This document shows positions 10,401 through 22,239 of a stretch of DNA of 64,000 nt, one piece after another; within the stretch, counting starts at the first letter, position 1; the number at the start of each line of letters is the position of its first letter. The position numbers were made by a program, and so were the translations under genes. Under the pieces are notes generated by a model, which saw only the letters and a list, made by a program, of their open reading frames with translations, had not been told where the DNA came from and did not search any database. The DNA comes from Cladochytrium replicatum. Taxonomy: Eukaryota; Chytridiomycota; Chytridiomycetes; Cladochytriales; Cladochytriaceae. The stretch is from contig JAHLKD010000043.1 of the NCBI GenBank assembly GCA_025526935.1, forward strand, positions 328,435 to 392,434. Direction: 5' to 3'.

Positions 10401-12152
10401 CACAGGTCGATTTCGTACTCTTCGCATGGAGCTGGATAGCCGTAGCGCAGCGCTCACAGTGCTTACATCTTCTGCAAGGGCCTTGGATGGTTTTAATAAG
10501 GATGATGACGATAATAACTCTTGAGTCACTCACATCGAGATGAACGACCACCTTGGTAATACCGTTTCCGCCGAAAAGCTCTAAATCAACAGATAAGAGA
10601 ATTAGCTCAAGCTCGACAGCTGATTAGCTTTCCGTACCAGAACATATCGCTGTGAATGGATCCTGTGCAACGGGTATAGCTCCCTCGTAATGACTCGTTG
10701 TTAAGAAACTGACTAATTTCGCTGCGAGATCAACCATCAGATTCACCGAAAATGTGGCAATAATTGCTCCATACCTATTCCCGAGAAAGATCCGGAGAAA
10801 GATAAGCTGGGATCGACACAGGCTCCGCCGCACTGTGAATGTGATTTTGATGCCGGCCGCGGCTGGTTGAGGATTGATGTGACGACCGGGAGACCCAAAT
10901 CTACCTGTAAATGCAAAAAGTAATAATCAATTGACTAAGAATTCTGACAACCAGAGTCTGCTTACCAGAAAGAGTGTTCCAACAGTCCCACTGGTCCTCC
11001 CTTTCGTCTCTATCCGGATCGCTACAATGTTAGGAATCGAGCAGCCTAGAACAGCGTGAGAGTTCGCCTGTTCTTATACAACGAGACGCACCTTTGCTAA
11101 GCACGTTGGATATTTCATCATAGTCTGATATCGGCTTCAAAAGGTTGACCCATTCTTCCTCTAAATGTTTCGCGTCTCCAGGAAGAACCTTTTCATTTAC
11201 CAAATCGATAACTCTTGATGAAGGGACGCCTATCTGACTGCAAAACAATATTCAGACCAAAACCATTCGAAGTTGTTGTCGGGCACCTACCAGAACGAGA
11301 TGGACGGATTTTCGAGGTCGTCGTGATATTCTTTGAGTATGTCGACGATTTTTGTGAAGTAATGAGTACTATAAAACCGTATTCTGTCAGTACAAAATCC
11401 TTCGCTCTCCCATAAACATCGTACGATCGGTTCTGAAAATCCCCTCTACTATCAAATTAAGAACCGTGATCAACACCAAATGAGTCAAGCCGTAATTTTG
11501 AGATCATACCCAATTCCCGTGACGAATAGTCCGGCGTTGTATCCTGGAGTGATATAGCACTTTCAGAACAGAACCTACTCAACTTCAAGAGAAAACCCAC
11601 CAAGCGATACCGCATCCGCCAGTATGTGCATCTCGGTCTCAAAAAATACATCGTCTGGTGTCGCTCCGTCACCAAAACACAGATCGAATCGAAGTCTTTG
11701 CCTGCAACAGGGACCGAGAGATTTTAATTATGCATATCGAAATCTCTTCAAGGTCTAACTCACTCATCCCGAAAACTCGGTGGAGCTGTTGGACCCGAGC
11801 GAGTGAATGTGGAAAGAATATGAACCTTAGTTTCAGCTTTTGCTGTTGTCAGAGGATAACTAAGCATCGCCATACCTGGATGGATTACGACAACGTCTTG
11901 GTCCGCATCCCTGGATATTTTCGCTCTGTCGCCTTCGCCATGAACTTGGCACACGACGTGGATCTTCGAGAGTGCCATCAATCGGGTGGGTCGGTGGGTC
12001 GCGTCGTGCCCTATTATGGCCACATTAAAAATGTTGAACTTCGTTATTTTCTTAACGTTTACGTTGGTTATATGGCACTTTACTGCTTGCCGATGGAACT
12101 CAAAATCGGCCTCAATGTCGAGGGCCGGATTATTCATAACTACGTTTCTCAT
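7439..12152 (-). CDS. Large coiled-coil protein with basic, nuclear-like C-terminus (family not recognised)
   Basis: A multi-exon minus-strand gene. The last exons are clear. 7439-8968 encodes a charged, Lys/Glu-rich, low-complexity tail ending ATKKRKLNHTFLTKAGAVKR plus LK. An intron at 8969-9022 and another near 9157-9213 separate long heptad coiled-coil exons (to about 9868, then pieces near 9921-10022, 10080-10215 and 10270-10350). Further upstream, short exons encode a globular N-terminal region with blocks such as DPFTAICSELFGGNGITKVV, VIDLVNEKVLPGDAKHLEEE and DDVFFETEMHILADAVSLGG. The start, possibly near 12152 or at an internal ATG (MALSKIHVVCQVHGEGD), and the upstream splice sites are uncertain, and two adjacent genes cannot be excluded. 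The tail suggests a nuclear or chromatin role; I do not recognise the N-terminal domain. Confidence 0.55.
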
Positions 12153-12229
12153 GCCACATTCCTCATGCAGATCACGTCGATGGCTTCTGTGCTATTTATC
12201 AGTCATCTCCAATCCCCTCTCCTTCTACC

Positions 12230-12960
12230 TGTCAAGAAACTCCACATGCATTTCATTTCAAGCCCAGACCATTTCAACCAATCGAGAACATCTCGCTTGC
12301 ATGTCGCCCGCGTAATCCATGGCTCTGGAGCTGCACCGAAGTTCCAATCCGCTCTCGAGCCACCATTGCAAGGCTTCGATGTTTCCTTATAGGAAGCAAA
12401 GTCCGTCTCCCCTTCGCACTCTGTTTTTCCACCAGTCGAACACGTCTAATCATTTTTTGGCTTCGATGGCCAAATCCATGGCATTCTCAGAGTATTTAGC
12501 TCCCAACCCGCAGACTTTCCACAATTCCAGTGCGGTGACTTGTGAGGCAAATAATTTACCTCTCCTTCCACCAATCCAGGACCTTTAGATGACCACGCAC
12601 GCTTGTGTCCACGGGTCCATTGCTGCTCTCGTCAAGCACGCCTTGCTCGTTGTAAAGGAGCCAAAAACCGCTCGACGCCCACCAGTTCAACGACTTGAGC
12701 TCACCACGCTCGCTCGTCAAGTTCATCGCGGCCGGTATAAGTATATAGCTCGAATGGCGAGGTGCTGGATGATATCATTTTAGATTTGTAGTGCTCGAGG
12801 ATGTCCAGACTTCCGAGTCCGCTGGCTTCCTCCGTGTTAGAGATTAGTAGCCCAAACTATCAAACTATGGTCAATATGCTTGAACGTGGGCAGAGAAGTG
12901 CGCATCCGAGTTGCTGCGTTGAATGCGAGAGCTGGTTATTTTCAGCAGAATGGGAACGTT
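12230..12960 (-). pseudogene. Decayed tandem paralogue of the ankyrin-like repeat gene
   Basis: Minus-strand translation gives recognisable pieces of the neighbouring repeat protein. EEASGLGSLDILEHYKSK corresponds to its DEASKLGSLDILDYYKFK. Repeats such as KVLDWWKER, DVFDWWKN and ALQWWLESGLELRCSSRAMD follow in order. The pieces fall in different frames and are broken by in-frame stops, for example a TGA inside an IEAKK*LDVFDWWKN repeat and a TAA after KVLDWWKER. At least two frameshifts and several stops show it is not translated whole. It lies directly downstream of the intact copy in the same orientation, consistent with tandem duplication followed by decay. Confidence 0.7.
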
Positions 12961-13142
12961 ATCGATCTGCTCGAGTTTTGTGCCCAGATTGTAAATTCGA
13001 TTTGTTTTTTGATATTTCTGTTGCAGAGCTAGCCAATTCCAGGAGGCTGAACTTGCCGTCTCCAAACTGAGAAGGGCCAAGAAATCACTCATGCATCAAC
13101 GATGAATCAGCCTTCCCAATGCCAACTTCCATGCTACCCCGA

Positions 13143-14294
13143 TCAATTATAATCATCAGATCTCAGCAACCCACTCTTAATCCACCATTCCAAAACTTCC
13201 GGTTTGCTCTCCTTCAACGTCCTGCGACTCCATGTCACTTCAAGTCCGCTATCTTTCCACCAATCCAACACATCCAAACGTCCTGTTGCACTTGCCCGAT
13301 CCATCACCAGATTCGTCCATTTCAACTCCAGCCCACTCCCTTTCCACCACTCCAAAACACCTAGCTCCCCTTGCCCGCTCGCATAATCCATCGCGCGAAC
13401 ACTATACTTGAGCTTCAACCCGCTCTCCTTCCACCACTGCAGCACTCCCACGTGTCCATTTCGGGATGCGAAATCGATCGCGATCTCGGTCCATCTCAGG
13501 ATCATCCTGCTGTCTTTCCACCATGACAACACACCAGTTCGTCCCTGGCTGCTCGCGTAATTCATGGCTTGGTCAGAGTATTTCAGCTCGAGCCCGCTGG
13601 ATTTCCACCATCCGAGAACGTGGATGTGACCGTTCAAGCTCGCAAAGTCGATCGCGTCGTGCGAGCCAAGAACCTCAAGCCCGCTTTCTTTCCACCATTG
13701 CAACACATCGACGTATCCGCTCCGCGAGGCACTGTTGACAGCCATCTCACTCCAGTCGAGTTTCAGTCCACTCCGTTTCCACCAATCGAGGACGTCTACT
13801 TTTCTGGTGCTGCTCGCATAGTCCATTGCGTTACAAGAGTATTTCAGTTCCAGCGCGCTGGATTTCCACCACTCTAGGACTTCGATACGGCCATTAAGGC
13901 TAGCGAGGTCCATGGCATCTTCTGTCCAGATCCGCTCGAGCCCCCTTGAAATCCACCAGTTCAGCGATTTAATCGTCGCATTCTCACTTGCAGAGTTTAC
14001 TGCAGCGACAGTATAGGCTAGGGGCCACGATCCAGAGCTCGATGATACTAGCTTGAATTTGTAGTAGTCGAGGATATCGAGGCTTCCAAGTTTGCTGGCC
14101 TCATCCATAGCGGTGTGGAGCGTTGTTCTGGGGATCAAGTCGTGGACATGTTGGAAGAGTTCTGCACGGACGGAAACTCTGCGCAAGTGAGTTGCTGCTT
14201 TGAATGCAAGTTTCGAGCCCATAGCCCATGTTCCCAGCAGGACGAGAATGTGGTCGACGATCTCGGGTGGGAGGTAAGGCATTCTAGATACCAA
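13143..14294 (-). CDS. Ankyrin-like repeat protein with F-box-like N-terminus
   Basis: A single exon of 383 aa. The N-terminus (MPYLPPEIVDHILVLLGTWA) resembles an F-box helix, PxEIvdhIl. It is followed by about ten repeats of roughly 33-34 residues, each with an AMDYAS..G....VLEWWK.SGLELKYS pattern. This is the divergent ankyrin-like type seen as large families in some chytrid genomes. Such proteins usually mediate protein-protein contacts; with an F-box they may recruit substrates to an SCF ubiquitin ligase, which is inference. It ends 86 bp before the stop of the TBC gene, and a broken paralogue lies just downstream. Confidence 0.75.
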   Translation of the reverse strand: MVSRMPYLPPEIVDHILVLLGTWAMGSKLAFKAATHLRRVSVRAELFQHVHDLIPRTTLHTAMDEASKLGSLDILDYYKFKLVSSSSGSWPLAYTVAAVNSASENATIKSLNWWISRGLERIWTEDAMDLASLNGRIEVLEWWKSSALELKYSCNAMDYASSTRKVDVLDWWKRSGLKLDWSEMAVNSASRSGYVDVLQWWKESGLEVLGSHDAIDFASLNGHIHVLGWWKSSGLELKYSDQAMNYASSQGRTGVLSWWKDSRMILRWTEIAIDFASRNGHVGVLQWWKESGLKLKYSVRAMDYASGQGELGVLEWWKGSGLELKWTNLVMDRASATGRLDVLDWWKDSGLEVTWSRRTLKESKPEVLEWWIKSGLLRSDDYN

Positions 14295-14381
14295 TGAAAA
14301 TCTTTTTAACTTTTTGGAAGGTATTTTCTTTGTTATTCGTATTCTTCTTTAAACAGAGTAATAATCGCTACAGGGACATTT

Positions 14382-15823
14382 CTAATGGAGGAAGGGAACG
14401 ACTAAGCAATGAGCATCAAATTGGGATCTCGGACCACCTTCAAGAGCCAGTGAGCGTTCTATCACATCATGGCGGATGTTTACTGCATGGCTGATCAACT
14501 TCAAAATGCAATCAAAATCCCAAAGAGACCGCGAAAAGGTTAATTTCTGTACCTGATCCATGTCGAAACGAGGGAGCCTCAACAGAAGCGCATGTATTTG
14601 CGACTGTTCGAGTTCTGCAGGGAACAGCGTTGGAGCACTAGAGAAAGTATCAACTTGCTGGAGTTCTACCTTCAAGTTCATCTTTTCTATTACTGAGAAT
14701 CGCTGTAAAATAAAGATCAGCGTTACGAATGCCACAATAATTGTCTCGATCCTCACCTAAGCACACATATACATGCAGCTCGAGCCCATCTGCTATCGAA
14801 AAGTAGGTATCCCACAGCCTCATCACGCCTGTGTTCCCGTCCAGTCAGTCCAGAAATGCGGAATTCTCTTTACATACATTCCAACGGGAGTTCCCGTGAC
14901 AACAAGTACGAGCACCACGACGACGCCCATTCCCTCCAATCGACTTCCTCCTCTTCAAAATGGTTATAAAGATCCGGCATCAGCGTTCGAAAAAGCATCA
15001 AGAAATGTGAGAGCCGCTCGTTCAGATCCCTCATTGCAAAGTGTTCCTCTAAAAACCCGAATCCAGATCAGAAACAAACAGCAAACTCAACAGAGATAAA
15101 GATTATCCTCTTATTTACCTAAAGCACTCATCAGACGCTCGAAGCAAAAGTAAATGTCCGACTCGTGCACGAGGGTATACACGAACGGTCCGCACAGGTT
15201 CACCATCGACGGGAAATAGTCCGTGTTGCTATGATGGTTCACGTACGCACACAGCACGTTCTCAAGCAGCCCACCCACGTTCTTCACCCCGCTCTTGACC
15301 ACCAACGCATTTGCACCACCCGAGTTCCGCGACGACGAGGAGGTCGAAGATGGCGAGACCCATTTGGAAGTCGATGATGGAGGCGGTGGTCTGGCACGCT
15401 GGTAGCGTTGTGCTTCGTTGCGGACCCGTTTGGCCACGTCCGAGTTTTCTTTGTCGAAGAGGAGATATTCTTCATATTTTGCTCGGGCGGATGTCAGTTC
15501 ATTGGCTGGGTATTAGTTTTGCGAAGAATCGATGGAATGATTTATTTTTTTGGTTGGCACTATGGTTTTTGAGGAGAGGAGGGCTTCAAAATGTGTTCTC
15601 ACATCTGTCTGGGGTTTGGACTTCAAGCAGATACTTCCAGACTTCGCCTCGGACCTGGAATGGGACGTCCCGCATGCATGTAAAACCAGACTCCGTATTG
15701 AAAGGCTTGCGGCATACACACCTCTTCGGGGATACCATGGCGGGCAGCCTGTCGCAACTTGTCCATGTCGATATGCACTTCCGCATTGATGATCTCGCGG
15801 AACTCTTCATTGCTCATAGACAT
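14382..15823 (-). CDS. TBC-domain protein (Rab GAP-like)
   Basis: At least seven short exons. Exon 1 (15722-15823) encodes 34 aa ending ARHGIPEE. It splices to a block reading VRGEVWKYLLEVQTPDR, the TBC start (GIP..vRgevWkyLL). Later blocks are SARAKYEEYLLFDKENSD, FPSMVNLCGPFVYTLVHESD, FRTLMPDLYNHFEEEEVDW, SYLLSRELPLEC joined to VMRLWDTYFS, and a final helix SHAVNIRHDVIERS. These follow the TBC fold in order. TBC proteins usually speed GTP hydrolysis on Rab GTPases in membrane traffic. Where active members have a glutamine finger (YxQGM), this one reads YFPSM. The arginine could be supplied by TPDR but the catalytic pair looks incomplete, so it may be a non-catalytic Rab binder. Confidence 0.82.
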
Positions 15824-16719
15824 CTTGGGTCAAGGAGAATGAATTCTCATAAATAGAACGGCATTGCAAAATAAGCCAGCTTTTCCTCACATTTTCAGAT
15901 CACAAAGTCAATGATTCAAAGGAAGGTGTGGCTTTCATATGGAATGAAGAAACCAGATGCAGTCTCTGCTGTTTCTTGCACTGCCAAAATGTGAATAAAT
16001 CAAGGAAACTGTTCCATTTCCTCCTAGCACTTATTGTTTGGTCACAGTAGTGTTAAGCTGTGTCGGTTGCCTGTCACAGTACCCAGCATTAGCAGAGCAA
16101 GGTTAGCTTGATTTTCCAGATTTCCAAACAAACTTATTATTGCTTGCTTGCTTAACATACAACCGAGTCATTTGCGCGAATAGTTAGGGACCGCATTCAA
16201 TACTAGCGCTACATTGCTATGCGCCTTCTGTACCAAGTCAATCAAGGTTTGTATTTATTCACAGACAGTCTTCGAACTATCACAAACATTCTTCCAAATG
16301 TTTCCCGCCAAGATCGTAACAAAGCCAAGCAACAACATTGATTTGTTTAGTAATCCCGACGCTCCGGAACTATGAGGCCGGGGCAGGTCGTCATTGCACC
16401 ACTGAACAACCTCCATTACTCTTGCCAGATCGATCGCCGACGGGGTAGACGATCCGCAACCCAACAGTATGGTCCATCCTCAGGCAGAGACATATAATTG
16501 CCCTAAAACTCCCATCTTCAATCCAAATCCGGTCCGTATGTTATTATCAGCCGATGTATCATTTGGTAATTATTCGCATGTCATTTTGTGAAAGTGTTGA
16601 TGAAAAAAATTAATAACATTCAGATTGGTTTTTGAACGTGATAAATTTTCACGCTGAAATCAACCGCCACAATCCTGTTCTTGTTATTCTTAGCGAGTGG
16701 CAACTGGGAGAGCAGCGAA
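15824..16719. other. Divergent intergenic region
   Basis: About 0.9 kb between the TBC gene (-) and the glycosyltransferase gene (+). It presumably holds both promoters. No convincing gene, RNA or repeat was seen. Confidence 0.5.
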
Positions 16720-18421
16720 ATGGCTGTCCTGCCGAGAAGAACCATAGGCCTCAGAGCTGCGCTTTGGTACTCGCTCCTGTCAATCTCGACCATTGTTTGC
16801 GTATACCTCGTCGGACTTTGGTCCCTTTACTCTTCAGCGGACCTCACATCACCATCCCACATCGAGCCTGAAACTCAGACCGACTCACCACCACATCAAC
16901 AGCCTCACCGCAGCAAAATCTGCCTCCTCATCCCATGGGAGAGTCATGTCCCGCCCTATGCACACCTCTGGGCAGACTCCATCCGTCGAAACGACCCGGC
17001 CATGATCCGTGCCTACTTTGTCCACCACCGCAAAGACAGCGCGTCCGTCCCTTCATGGGCCCAAACCAACTCCTCATCCACAAACCTCCACTACATCGAC
17101 CTGGAGTCCCTCGGCTCGTCCTACGCGTCCCGCGGTTTCCGAGGCTACTACGCCGACCGTCTCTGCGCCTTCCACACCCTCTACAGCCCCACAACGACCT
17201 CTCCGACCCTCTGCGCAGAGTTCGAGCAGCATATGCACGGCGCCCCGCACTACCTCGCCGACACAAAGGGGCTCATTGGCCTCGTCTTTGCACGTTGGCT
17301 GAACCCTCTCGTGTGCGACAGCTGGGCGTTTGCTGACATTGACCAGATTTTCGGCGACTTTAGCAAGTTTTTCGCTGTGGAGAGGAACCCGTTGGCGTGG
17401 AGCGCTGATGTGTGGACGATTGGAGACGGGGATGTCGAGGCGAGGTTTTTGCATGGGCAGTTTACGGCGCATGTGTTTAACCCGATTACGATTGAGGGAG
17501 ATGCACCGCCTGCGTATGGGGCGGTGAATAAGGGGAAACCGGCAAAGTCAATTGAAGAGTATGAGAATTTTGAGAATCTGGAAGCTTACACCTCATTCGC
17601 GGCATACATGCACTTCCGAACGTGGTATGTTTTGATATGGAGAGAGCGATCATCAAGTTTTTGATTGAGCCTCACGTCTTGCTTGCACAGTGGTGAAGCG
17701 GAAACTATGCAAAAGATGCGCGACGCGTACTCGTGGAACATTCGGTTGTTGTGGGACGAGGGATGCTATTCCATCGTAAGAAACATACGCAACATTGCCA
17801 ATTTTTTAAGTGTTTCTCACGTCCGCTCAGGGCATCTACACGCACAACTACCGCGTCCTCGACTTCTCCCTCCAAGCAACAAGCGGCACCCATCCCCTCG
17901 CAATCTACCGCGGCAAAAGCATCTTCGCCTGCTCCAAGCACAACATCAACTCCTGCCTCCTCGGCCTCCCCCGCAACCCAACCCCACCGATCCCCTTCAC
18001 CGCCGCCCTCTCGACCTTTCCCATCGTCGCAACACAAGATGGCTGCATGCAGTGGCTCTACCGCGTCGAATCGCGCTACTGCGCCAAAGACGTACCCGCG
18101 AACTGGAAACAGCCTCTCCGGCGGCCCGTCGCAGTGCACTTTGGAAATGGGTCCGGGGAGTTTCGTGATTTCGAAGGGGAGCGGAGGGCACCCGGGAACA
18201 TGTTAGACGTGAGGGAGTACGCGGTGTTCCACTGGCAGTATTGGAAGGCGGAGATGGTGCCAAAGTGCGATGTGGAGGATTGGGTTGTTCCAAAGGTACA
18301 AGGATGGAGGGATTGGTTGGATTTGGAGTTTTGGAGGTCGGCGATCTATGGGAAGAGGATTATTGCGTGGGGAGATCGGATTTTTGATATGAATTACGTT
18401 TGTACGGCTGCTGCCTCCTGA
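16720..18421 (+). CDS. Type II membrane glycosyltransferase-like protein (DUF6625-like)
   Basis: Three exons (16720-17624, 17691-17775, 17831-18421) give 526 aa. A short cytoplasmic N-terminus with basic residues is followed by a signal anchor (LWYSLLSISTIVCVYLVGLW), a Ser/Pro/Thr-rich stem, then a catalytic-type domain. It starts KICLLIPW and contains LADTKGLIGLVFARWL and WAFADIDQIFGDFSKFF. This resembles DUF6625 proteins, with their (Y)DFWGxxDIDxxxGDxRKF block, which are predicted glycosyltransferases with a DxD-like motif. It is probably Golgi-resident and acts on secreted glycans; donor and acceptor are unknown. The start at 16720 is the first ATG in frame and sits just before the anchor. 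Confidence 0.7.
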
Positions 18422-19649
18422 TTCCTTCTTTTTTCTTTTTTGATTAATATGAATAGAAGAACTCTCCATCACAGCGAAGCCAGTTTCGCAATGGTTGGAA
18501 TATTTTCCTCGAAATGCGGCTACTGTAATGTAATATTGCTGAGTCGAATACGAACTTCCAAGATGCTTGTTGTTTGAATCATATCCTGATGTGGTTTCAT
18601 TTTCCCTTTTCCTTTTTTAGATCATCTACGTTTACATTCCGTTTCAAATAACCAATTCCTAGAGCAACGATCGTCGCCTGAACAGAATTTCAGTCTCTAC
18701 TCGGAATTTATCACAACCTTGCAGTGAATTCGATATCTACCCTGCGCCCGGAGATCGATTTGAAACGACCGCTTAAAGATGCAGCTGTGCAATTGAACCA
18801 TCACCCGAAATACCTTACACGTTGTTCGGGGACAGAAATGGGCAATCGATGCGATGCATCTTCACGTCTAAAGGAACACATACCAACGAATCATGAATGT
18901 TTGGGCATTTTTCAGTTTTTTAGCAGTTGTTCAATGTATTAGAGCAGCTTTACGGTCTTAAATTTACCCTCTCGGTCAAATGTGTATGGTCAACTTTGAT
19001 CCTCCTGACTTTTGCAGGGAGAAAATGCAAGGAGATAGGAAAATAGAAAATAAAAGCTGAATCCCCCAAAAGATGTGCCGCTCCAACTTACGCAAAAGCA
19101 TCAATCTTGTGAAACGGGCAGATCCAAAGACAATTCTCGTTCTTCGTTTCGTAAACCCGTCTCTTCTCATTGCATCCAATCACCCCACCACGGAATTCCT
19201 GCCCAGTGTTCGTGTTTGCCGATCAGGACCAGAACTTCTTGACAATTGAGCTTGTTTTCAAAATCCGTCTCTCTCCATTTGTGGATTTAACATCTATCCC
19301 GCACAACAAAAAAAACAAAAACAAAAAATATAACCGTATTCATGACCATGAATCGCAAAACAACAACACTTGCAAAAAAGAAGTGTTCAAATCTCTGAAT
19401 CTTCATTCTCTCCAAACCAACACACAACAGGCACCAGATGGGAAACCAAAAAGATCAGGACAGAACAAAGAAATATGATTGTGTTATGCCACAGAAAAGA
19501 ACACACGTTTCACAAACCTTGCAACTTCCAATCGCCAAAAAAATAAACCGCAGAACGTTGCAAAGAAAATTAGAAACGGATAAAAGGAATGTGCTCAAAC
19601 TAAATTCATGCTACTAAAAAAGAAGGCTGCAGCCCCGCGCACATCCACC
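18422..19649. other. Convergent intergenic region, no gene seen
   Basis: About 1.2 kb between two convergent stop codons, AT-rich with A/T runs. It probably contains 3' UTRs. No open frame, RNA or repeat family could be supported. Confidence 0.5.
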
Positions 19650-22239
19650 TTACTTCTTGATGACATCGAAGTCTTTCGGCGGGAACACAATACCGTACAT
19701 CACAGACAAAGCCTCCATAATGACCGCAATGTACTGCAACACAAACGTCACCGGAATATGCAAAAGGATCAACAGCGGGTTCTTTTTCTTGTCAACGTCC
19801 TGCACGAAAATACCCAGAATATACAGGTACACAAACGTGCAGAACGTCAGGTCCTTGCACAGACCAAACCATCGTGGGGTGTCGAGCTTGACGAGGAACC
19901 CGAGCGGGACCGAGGCGATTGTGCCATACAAGGAGAAGATACCGAGAGTCCAGAAGAAGGCCCAGAGCTTGGGGAGGAAGTGGTTCAGACGCCAGATGCC
20001 CACGAACCAGCGACGACGCTGCTTGAGGAAGTCCATGAAGCCTTGGGGAGACTGCTCGCGGATGAAGCCGGGGACTTTACCGCAACGGAAACCCTTGGCC
20101 CAGGCAGCCATGGCAAACTCGTAGTCCTCAGTAAGACCTGAAAAAGAACTAGTTAAAACCTTTGTCACCCACGCCCGGGTCATATGGTTTCAACTTACTG
20201 CCAAGATCCCAAGTGACAGAGTTCTCAACCAAACCGTTGTTCATGAGGAACGAACCGTGGCAACCGAAAATGGGGCGGTGGATGTACGAGAACTGGATCT
20301 GGAAACGCGACAAGTCGTCACCGACACGGAGAGAGTCCGCAACGGTGAAGATCCAGTTCTTCCAGTACTGGTACTGATTGTACAGAATAACACCCTGGCC
20401 CATGTGGTAGTCGCTCTCGTACCAAATAAACTCGAGGCAACGCCTGACACTCTCGTCGTCAATGACACTCTCTTCGTCCAAGTGCAACACCCAGTCGTGC
20501 TCGGTGTAGCGCATCGTCTGACGGTACCACTCAAGAGCACGAGCCTTGTACTTTGATCGGGCAGTGCTGAAAGACTTGGGGCAGGTATAACAGTTGATGT
20601 TCTCAAAGAAGAACGGCTCGTCGGTCAATACGTGGACGCGCACCGAGGGGTGGAGACGTTCAAGGTGCTTGTGGCCGTTCCATGCACGGTAAACAGCCTC
20701 ACGGTTGTTACCACGGGTTACAGTAAGAATGTACAAGTTGTCGCAACGGCGCTTCTTCAAGTCATCGTGGTAGAGGAACTTTGGTGTGCGGAAGGGCAGC
20801 GCAAGACCAAAGAAGCAGATAAGAGTGTAGGGCATCGGCAAGAGCCAGCCTAAAGTAAAGCGAAACCGGCTTAGCAGATGTACGTTCACACACACACAAA
20901 GACACTGATTCTTACCGAGCTTCCAGTAGCAAGTAATGTTCCACAGCTCGTCATCCGAGTAACGGTTGTACTGAGGGAAGAAGAACGACATACCAAGCGT
21001 ACCACCAGCGATGATGGCAATGTGCAAGATCCACATCTCTGACAACAATGCCATCAGGAAAGCAGTGTTACCTGTGTTTGTTCGCTTCTTGTCGTCTTCA
21101 CCGTCAAGAGCGTACGAACGGTTAGGGATATTGGGGTTCTTCTTCACGCTCTTCTTTGCCGCCAATGCGCCAGCGGGGCCGCCGGGTGCGGCTCCGGGAG
21201 GGCCGGGGAAAGAACCCTGCTTGACCATGTGCGAGGGCTGGGGTGGCATTGGGCGAGGACCCAGAGCCGGGTTATACGGCTGGTACTGTTGCACTGCAAA
21301 GCAAATGTTAGTATTATCGTATAGAAGTACTCCACTAAGCGGTTAATATCTTGCAATCCCCCACCAGGATCCAATTACACATTCCCATCTTTTTTCTTAC
21401 TCACCGTCAGAATACTGCTGGATAGGCTGCTGGTAGACAGCATTGTGCACCTGGGGCTGGGGGTGGTGAATATTTGCCTCTGGGAGGGACGACTCCGAGG
21501 CTGAGTCTGACCAGGTCGTAGCGCCGTGGTGCGAGGGTGCAAGGTACGGGGCGTGCTTTTGGGGGGATCCGCTCACGGGCACGCCAGCGGGGATCTGGTT
21601 CTGAAGAACAGCACCATATTAGGAAATGGCTGAAATATGGATAAACGAAAAGAGTCATGCGCGCACCTGCACCATGTAATTCTGCTGGGGGGTAGACTGG
21701 TGCAGCGGAGCCTGCTGGTAGGCAGGGCCGTGGTTCTGGTGTTGGAGGGGCTGGGGCTCCTGGGGGGCAGCGTACTGCTGGTGAGAGTACCCCTCGTGGT
21801 CTGGCACCTGAGCCATTGTCTGCTGGCCCGGGTAGCTCTGCTGCTGGACGTAGGTCTGCTGCTGCTGCTGCTGGTAGTTTTGCTGCTGGTCGACCTGGGA
21901 GATGGGCTGCTGGCCCGGGTAGCTCTGCTGCTGCTGGTACATTGGCGGCTGGGAAGACGCGTAGTACTGCTGCTGGGGCGGCTGCTGGGGGTACGCTGCC
22001 TGGGTGTAGCGCGGGTCAACCCATTGCGGCGGGGCCATCGCCGAGGGAGCAGCGGCATACTGGACCTGCTGGTACTGTTGGGGCTGTGCCTGCTGAGGCG
22101 GGAGGGGAGCACGGCCCTGCTGGGGGTAGCCGTACGGAGGCAGGTTCTGCTGGTGCATTGAGTGCTGGGAGTGGTAGGACGCAGCACCGGAGCTGTTCTG
22201 GCGCACGGGCGGGTTGTTGTAGGACACGTTGCTGTCCAT
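19650..22239 (-). CDS. Egghead-like family 2 glycosyltransferase with Gln/Pro-rich N-terminal tail
   Basis: Five exons. Exon 1 (21667-22239) encodes a disordered Gln/Pro/Tyr-rich tail of 191 aa, and a second exon extends it. Two membrane helices follow (SEMWILHIAIIAGGTLGMSF; LPMPYTLICFFGLAL). The catalytic domain has ILTVTRGNN, KYKARALEWYRQTMRY, the DxD-type DWVLHLDEESVIDD, TEDYEFAMAAWAKGF and QRRRWFVGIW. Further C-terminal membrane segments follow. The block order matches egghead/BRE-3, a GDP-mannose-dependent beta-1,4-mannosyltransferase of animal glycosphingolipid synthesis. In a fungus the substrate may differ; the family assignment is good, the exact reaction is inference. The split WDLGS/LTEDYEF codon at the last intron joins cleanly. 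Confidence 0.82.

Noticed and set aside
11658-12392. 244-codon plus-strand frame
   Set aside because: It lies antisense to minus-strand exons and the decayed ankyrin copy, with no recognisable domain.
16255-16464. 69-codon minus-strand frame beginning MGCGSS, a myristoylation-like start
   Set aside because: Too short, no homology recognised and no promoter evidence; likely chance in an intergenic region.
17009-17472. Long Pro/Arg-rich frames on both strands in the glycosyltransferase gene
   Set aside because: Shadow frames caused by GC-rich codon use in the real coding exon.
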